The position numbers and the translations under genes were made by a program. 64,000 nucleotides of DNA, taken from Metarhizobium sp964253915. Its GTDB lineage: Bacteria > Pseudomonadota > Alphaproteobacteria > Rhizobiales > Rhizobiaceae. The DNA lies in NCBI RefSeq assembly GCF_964253915.1, contig NZ_CAXUSG020000008.1:124001-188000 (forward strand), read 5' to 3'. Below the pieces are notes generated by a model, which saw nothing but the letters and a program-made list of their open reading frames with translations, was not told the origin of the DNA and ran no database searches. Shown here in pieces: positions 59,779-64,000 of this stretch. Each line of letters opens with the position of its first letter. Positions within the stretch are counted from its first letter, which is position 1.

Positions 59779-62700
59779 TTATTCGGCTGCGAGCGGCGGC
59801 AGGCGCACGACATTGCTCGGCGTATTGTCCTGCTCGGCCTTTTCCGCCTCGCGCGTCTGCTTCTCCAGTGCCGCCAACCGGTCTTCGATCGTTGCCAGCG
59901 ACTGCTGGTTTTCGTTGGCGATCTCGGTCAGTTCTTCGGGAGACATCGGCAATTGCTCTTCGTCCTTCTTGCCGACGAGGCGGCCGAACAGCCAGCCCAG
60001 CAGGCGCGACAGGTCGTCCATGATCAGGAAGAACGACGGCACGACCAGCAGCGACAGCACCGTCGAGACGATGATCCCGCCGATCACCGCAATCGCCATC
60101 GGCGCGCGGAACGTACCGCCTTCGCCGACGCCGAGCGCCGAGGGCAGCATGCCGGCCGACATGGCAATCGAGGTCATGATGATAGGGCGGGCGCGCTTGC
60201 GGCCGGCTTCGACCATCGCCTGCACCCGTTCCATGCCGTGACGGCGCATTTCGATGGCGAAATCGACGAGCAGGATGGCGTTCTTGGTGACGATGCCCAT
60301 CAGCATCAGGATGCCGATCAAGACCGGCATCGACAGCGGATTGTTGGTGACCAGCAGGCCAACCGCAACGCCACCGATGGCGAGCGGCAGCGAGAACAGG
60401 ATGGTGAACGGCTGGATTACGTCCTTGAACAACAGGATCAGCACGGTCAGCACCAGCATCAGGCCCAGCAACATGGCGTTGACGAAGCTCTGCTGCATTT
60501 CCTGCTGCACTTTGGTGTCGCCGCTTTCGGCCAGCTGCACCGTCGGCGGCAGATTGGCTTCCTTGACGATTTCGCGGAACCGCGCCGAGGCGGAATCGAG
60601 CGCCACGCCCGGCAGCAGGTCGGAGCCGATGGCGACGACGCGGTTGCGGTTGTTGCGCTTGATCGAGCTTGCACCTTCCGAATAGTCGATGTCGGCGACG
60701 CTCGACAGCGGCACCAGTGCGCCGCTGCCCGTCTGGATCTTCAGCGCCCGGATGGCGGCGAGGTCGCGACGCAGGTCAAGCGAGGTCTGCACCCGGATCG
60801 GGATCTGCCGGTCGTCGAGCGAGATCTTTGCGAGGAATGCGTCGATATCGCCGATGGTGGCAACGCGTACGGTCTCGGAGATCTGCTGCGGCGTGATGCC
60901 GAGGCGGGCTGCCTGGTCCATGCGCGGACGGATCTGCAGTTCCGGACGGGGCAGGGCGCCTTCGGCGCTGACATTGGCGAGCAGCGGCTCGGCGCGCAGC
61001 TTGGCTTCGAGCACGCCGACGGCTTCGTTCAGGTCCTTCTCGTTCTTGGAGAGGAAGTTGAACGACAGGTCGCGCTCGCCGCGGTCGTTGAGCTTGAGAA
61101 TGCGGACGTCGGGAATGTCACGCACCTTGGCGAAGACTTCCTTTTCGATATCCCACTGCGGCCGAACGCGGCCATGGACCTCGACCTTCGGCAGCATCGG
61201 CCCGACGACGGGGATCTTGCCAAGGATGTCGTTGACGATTTTCTTGGTCAGCGAATGATCGAGCTTGTCCAGTGCCAGCGTCACAGTGGCGCGGCGCAGT
61301 TCCAGGTCACCCTTCGGCGAGGCGCCGCCGAGCACGAAGACGCTTTCGACGCCGTCGAGATCCTTCACCTGGTTATAGATGGCATCGGTCGTCGCTTCGG
61401 TGTCTTCCAGCGTGGCATTCGGCGGCAGTTCGATGGAGAGCACGATGCGCGAGGCGTCTTCCGGCGGCAGGAAGCTGCCGGGAACCTGCGCCAAAAGCGC
61501 GAGCGAGCCGACGAGGAAGCCGATGGCGGCGATCAGCGTCGCATAACGCATGTACCAGCGCTTGGTCGTGCCGCGCACCAGCCATGTATAGCCCTTGAGG
61601 AAGGCGCTGTCGTTGTCGTGATGGTCGTCCATCGCGTCTTCGGCGCGCATCAGGTAGGCGGCCATCATCGGTGTAATGAGGCGGGCGACCATTAGCGAGA
61701 AGAACACCGAGAAGGCGACCGTCAGGCCGAACTGGATGAAGTACTGGCCGGGAATGCCCGGCATGAACGACACCGGCACGAAGACGGCGATGATGGTGAA
61801 GGTGGTGGCAATGACGGCGAGGCCGATTTCGTCCGCCGCTTCGATCGCGGCACGATAGGGCGTCTTGCCCATCTTGATGTGACGGGCGATGTTTTCGATC
61901 TCGACGATGGCGTCGTCGACGAGAATACCCGTCGCCAGCGTCAGCGCCAGGAAGCTGACGAGGTTCAGCGAGAACCCCATGAGATCCATGATGTAGAAGG
62001 TCGGGATAGCCGACAGCGGCAACGCGACCGCCGAGATCAGCGTCGCGCGCCAGTTCCGCAGGAACAGGAAGACGACGACGATGGCAAGCAGCGACCCTTC
62101 GATCAGCGTATGCATCGCCGCTTCGTAGTTGCCGTAGGTGAAGTAGACGGAGTCGTTGATCAGCTCCATCGAGACATTCGGGTTTGCGGCGCGCACCTTG
62201 TCGAGGCTTGCGGCCACCGTCTCGGCGACGCTCACCTCGCTGGCGCCCTTCGAGCGGAAGACGCCGAATGTCACGACGGGCGTGTCGTTGTAGCGCGAGA
62301 AGGATTTCGGCTCCTCGTAGGTGTCCTTGATGGTGCCCAGGTCCGAAAGCTTGACGAAGCGGCCGTTCGGCAGCGCAATCGTCGTGTCGGCCAGTTCGGC
62401 GACATTGCGTTTGTCGCCGAGGACGCGGATCGCCTGCTCGGCGCCGGCCACCTGGCCGCGGCCCGAACCGAGGTCGATGTTGGTGCCGCGCAGCTGCTGA
62501 TTGACGTTGACGGCGGTGATGCCGTAGGCGTTCAGCTTCTCGGCATTCAGCTCGATGCGCACTTCGCGATCGGCGCCGCCGTAACGGTCGACACGACCGA
62601 TGCCGCTCTGTCCCTGCAGCGCCCGCTTGACGGTGTCGTCGACGAACCAGGACAGTTCTTCCAGCGTCATGTCGGGCGAGGAGACCGCAAAGGTCTGGAT

Positions 62701-63111
62701 CGCCTGGCCCTCGACGTCGATCTTGGTGACGATCGGCTCCTCGACGGTGGCCGGCAGGTCGCTGCGGATGCGGTCGATGGCATCCTTGGTGTCCTGCACC
62801 GCCTGCTCCGTCGGGATTTCCATGCGGAACATCACGAGGGTCTGCGACTGGCCGTCGGTCACCGTCGACTGGATTTCGTCGATGCCGGTGATCGAGGCGA
62901 CCGCGTCTTCGATCTCCTTCGTCACCTGCATTTCGAGTTCGGCCGGCGAGGCGCCGCTTTGCGTTACGGTGACCGCGACCAGCGGAACGTCGATGTTCGG
63001 GAAGCGGGTGATCGGCAGGGCGTAGAACGACTGCAGGCCGACGACCAGCAGCAGGCCGAAGGCCAGCAGCGGCGCAATGGGATTGCGGATTGACCAGGCG
63101 GAAAAGTTCAT
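59779..63111 (-). CDS. RND-family efflux pump, inner-membrane subunit
   Basis: The 1110-residue AcrB-type proton/drug antiporter opens MNFSAWSIRNPIAPLLAFGLLLVVGLQSF. It has two blocks of periplasmic loops, each between helices, and the proton-relay Asp399-Asp400 in GILVDDAIVEIENIARH. Conserved GVGEGGTFRAPMAIAVIGGIIVSTVLSLLVVPSFF is near the end. About 60 extra residues at the C-terminus form a charged coiled coil. No outer-membrane gene is visible in the window. Substrate unknown. Confidence 0.94.
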   Translation of the reverse strand: MNFSAWSIRNPIAPLLAFGLLLVVGLQSFYALPITRFPNIDVPLVAVTVTQSGASPAELEMQVTKEIEDAVASITGIDEIQSTVTDGQSQTLVMFRMEIPTEQAVQDTKDAIDRIRSDLPATVEEPIVTKIDVEGQAIQTFAVSSPDMTLEELSWFVDDTVKRALQGQSGIGRVDRYGGADREVRIELNAEKLNAYGITAVNVNQQLRGTNIDLGSGRGQVAGAEQAIRVLGDKRNVAELADTTIALPNGRFVKLSDLGTIKDTYEEPKSFSRYNDTPVVTFGVFRSKGASEVSVAETVAASLDKVRAANPNVSMELINDSVYFTYGNYEAAMHTLIEGSLLAIVVVFLFLRNWRATLISAVALPLSAIPTFYIMDLMGFSLNLVSFLALTLATGILVDDAIVEIENIARHIKMGKTPYRAAIEAADEIGLAVIATTFTIIAVFVPVSFMPGIPGQYFIQFGLTVAFSVFFSLMVARLITPMMAAYLMRAEDAMDDHHDNDSAFLKGYTWLVRGTTKRWYMRYATLIAAIGFLVGSLALLAQVPGSFLPPEDASRIVLSIELPPNATLEDTEATTDAIYNQVKDLDGVESVFVLGGASPKGDLELRRATVTLALDKLDHSLTKKIVNDILGKIPVVGPMLPKVEVHGRVRPQWDIEKEVFAKVRDIPDVRILKLNDRGERDLSFNFLSKNEKDLNEAVGVLEAKLRAEPLLANVSAEGALPRPELQIRPRMDQAARLGITPQQISETVRVATIGDIDAFLAKISLDDRQIPIRVQTSLDLRRDLAAIRALKIQTGSGALVPLSSVADIDYSEGASSIKRNNRNRVVAIGSDLLPGVALDSASARFREIVKEANLPPTVQLAESGDTKVQQEMQQSFVNAMLLGLMLVLTVLILLFKDVIQPFTILFSLPLAIGGVAVGLLVTNNPLSMPVLIGILMLMGIVTKNAILLVDFAIEMRRHGMERVQAMVEAGRKRARPIIMTSIAMSAGMLPSALGVGEGGTFRAPMAIAVIGGIIVSTVLSLLVVPSFFLIMDDLSRLLGWLFGRLVGKKDEEQLPMSPEELTEIANENQQSLATIEDRLAALEKQTREAEKAEQDNTPSNVVRLPPLAAE

Positions 63112-63126
63112 AAGATCAATCCCTCA

Positions 63127-64000
63127 TCAATTCGTTTGCGTCTGCGGCGTGCGGACCGGATTGATGCGGTCGCCATCGCGAACATAAGCACCGGCCTTGG
63201 CGACGACTTCATCGCCTTCCTTCAGGCCTTCGACGATCTGGATGAAGGCGCCGTCCTGGATGCCGGACTGCACCTTGACCAGCTTCACCACATCGTTTTC
63301 CACCTTGCGGGCGGTCGTTTCGCCGTCGCTGCCGGTCAAAAGCGCCGTCAGCGGCAGGGCAATGCCCTCAGCCGTCTCGATGGTGATCGTGGCGCTGCCA
63401 TACATGCCGGCACGCGCCTTCTCGCTGTCATCAAGGGCGATGTGTACCGAACCGAGGCGCGATACTGCATCGATGGAGGGCGAAACCAGCCGGACGCTGC
63501 CGTTCAGGGTCTCGCGGCTGCCGGCGAGCGCGATGGTTGCCTTCTGGCCGATCTTGATCTTGAGGATATCACCTTCGGACACGTCGGCGATCAGCTCCAG
63601 CGCGCCGTCCTGGATCAGCGTGAACAGCGGCTGGCCACCGGCCATCATCGCGATGGCGCCGACCTTGGCGTCGCGCGCCGAGATCACGCCGGCGACGGGC
63701 GCCTTGACGCTGGTGCGGGCAAGCCTGAGTTCGATATCGGCGATCTGGGCGTCCACCACCTTGATGTCGGCTTCGGCAACGGCGATGGAATGTTCGGCGG
63801 ACCGGGTGCGGGCTTCGGCGACAGTGGCGGCGGAGGTCAGTTGCTCGACCTGCGACGTCGACATGGTGCCGCTCTTGCCGAGGCGCACGGCGCGGTCTCG
63901 CTGGCGGATGGCGTCGTCGGCATTGGCGCGGGCTTCGGCGATCTGCGCCTGCAACTGCGCCACGGAGGCCTGGGCCTTGGCCTTGGTGGCTTCCATCTGG
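63127..64000 (-). CDS. RND efflux pump periplasmic adaptor (5' part beyond window)
   Basis: The frame is open to the window edge; about 290 residues of the C-terminal part are visible. They show the alpha-hairpin coiled coil (AQASVAQLQAQIAEARANADDAIRQRDRAVRLGKSGTMS), then the lipoyl half (RTSVKAPVAGVISARDAKVGAIAMMAGGQPLFTLIQDG) and beta-barrel and membrane-proximal domains. It bridges the pump to an outer-membrane channel. It lies 15 bp before the pump gene in the same operon. Confidence 0.93.
   Translation of the reverse strand, partial: QMEATKAKAQASVAQLQAQIAEARANADDAIRQRDRAVRLGKSGTMSTSQVEQLTSAATVAEARTRSAEHSIAVAEADIKVVDAQIADIELRLARTSVKAPVAGVISARDAKVGAIAMMAGGQPLFTLIQDGALELIADVSEGDILKIKIGQKATIALAGSRETLNGSVRLVSPSIDAVSRLGSVHIALDDSEKARAGMYGSATITIETAEGIALPLTALLTGSDGETTARKVENDVVKLVKVQSGIQDGAFIQIVEGLKEGDEVVAKAGAYVRDGDRINPVRTPQTQTN

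Overview
The window is chromosomal DNA from an alphaproteobacterium of the order Rhizobiales, most likely the family Rhizobiaceae. The evidence is the linkage of eipA, chpT, ctrA, a fliJ-like gene and sciP, the rpoH/rluD neighbourhood, a urease operon containing the rhizobial accessory gene, and several rhizobial-type intergenic palindromes. GC content is high throughout, with AT-rich promoter gaps around 21.8-22.2 kb and 23.9-24.3 kb. I see no rRNA, tRNA, CRISPR array, prophage block or complete insertion sequence. Genus cannot be assigned from the sequence alone.

Layout. 0-5.5 kb: a BMP-type nucleoside/nucleobase ABC importer (binding protein cut by the window edge, double ATPase, two permeases) followed by a cytosine-deaminase-like amidohydrolase. 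5.6-8.8 kb: an orphan YopT-like cysteine protease whose ribosome binding site lies in a hairpin, an EamA exporter and purA. 8.9-19.5 kb: a large one-pass membrane protein with a duplicated N-terminal module, rpoH, a WYL regulator with a divergent EamA exporter, rluD, a small membrane protein, a SpoU methyltransferase, a coiled-coil membrane protein and eipA. 19.5-25 kb: a cell-cycle control locus (chpT, an atypical receiver protein, ctrA, fliJ-like, sciP) with matching CtrA boxes, plus a small acetyltransferase, a PqiA-like protein and a LuxR-type regulator. 25-35.3 kb: a DUF2793 protein, cysQ, the heterotetrameric sarcosine oxidase operon soxBDAG and a dimethylglycine/sarcosine dehydrogenase-like flavoprotein. 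35.4-41.3 kb: a complete branched-chain amino acid ABC importer, livHMGF, a small membrane protein and livK. 41.4-45.7 kb: a response regulator and a permease-fused hybrid histidine kinase. 46-52.3 kb: the urea ABC importer urtABCDE, with a GIY-YIG nuclease gene lodged between urtD and urtE. 52.4-58.9 kb: the urease operon ureD-A-(DUF1272)-B-(lprI-like)-(accessory)-C-E-F-G behind a good sigma-54 promoter. 58.9-64 kb: a Crp/Fnr regulator and an RND efflux pump with its adaptor (cut by the window edge).

How the parts fit. Much of the window concerns scavenging of organic nitrogen: nucleobases are imported and deaminated, methylated glycines demethylated, branched-chain amino acids imported, and urea imported and split to ammonia. 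The most unusual element is the two-component pair at 41.4-45.7 kb. Its kinase carries an NCS1-type (cytosine/purine/allantoin family) permease domain, an eight-cysteine module, a kinase core and a receiver. It is divergent from urtA, with a 16-bp near-perfect palindrome in the shared gap, so I propose that it is a transceptor for urea or a related nitrogen compound.

The second unusual element is the GIY-YIG nuclease gene bracketed by inverted copies of a 28-bp palindrome, with a further inverted pair about 39 kb away. This resembles a non-autonomous repeat family together with its possible mobiliser. All functional statements come from reading motifs and context; no database search was run.
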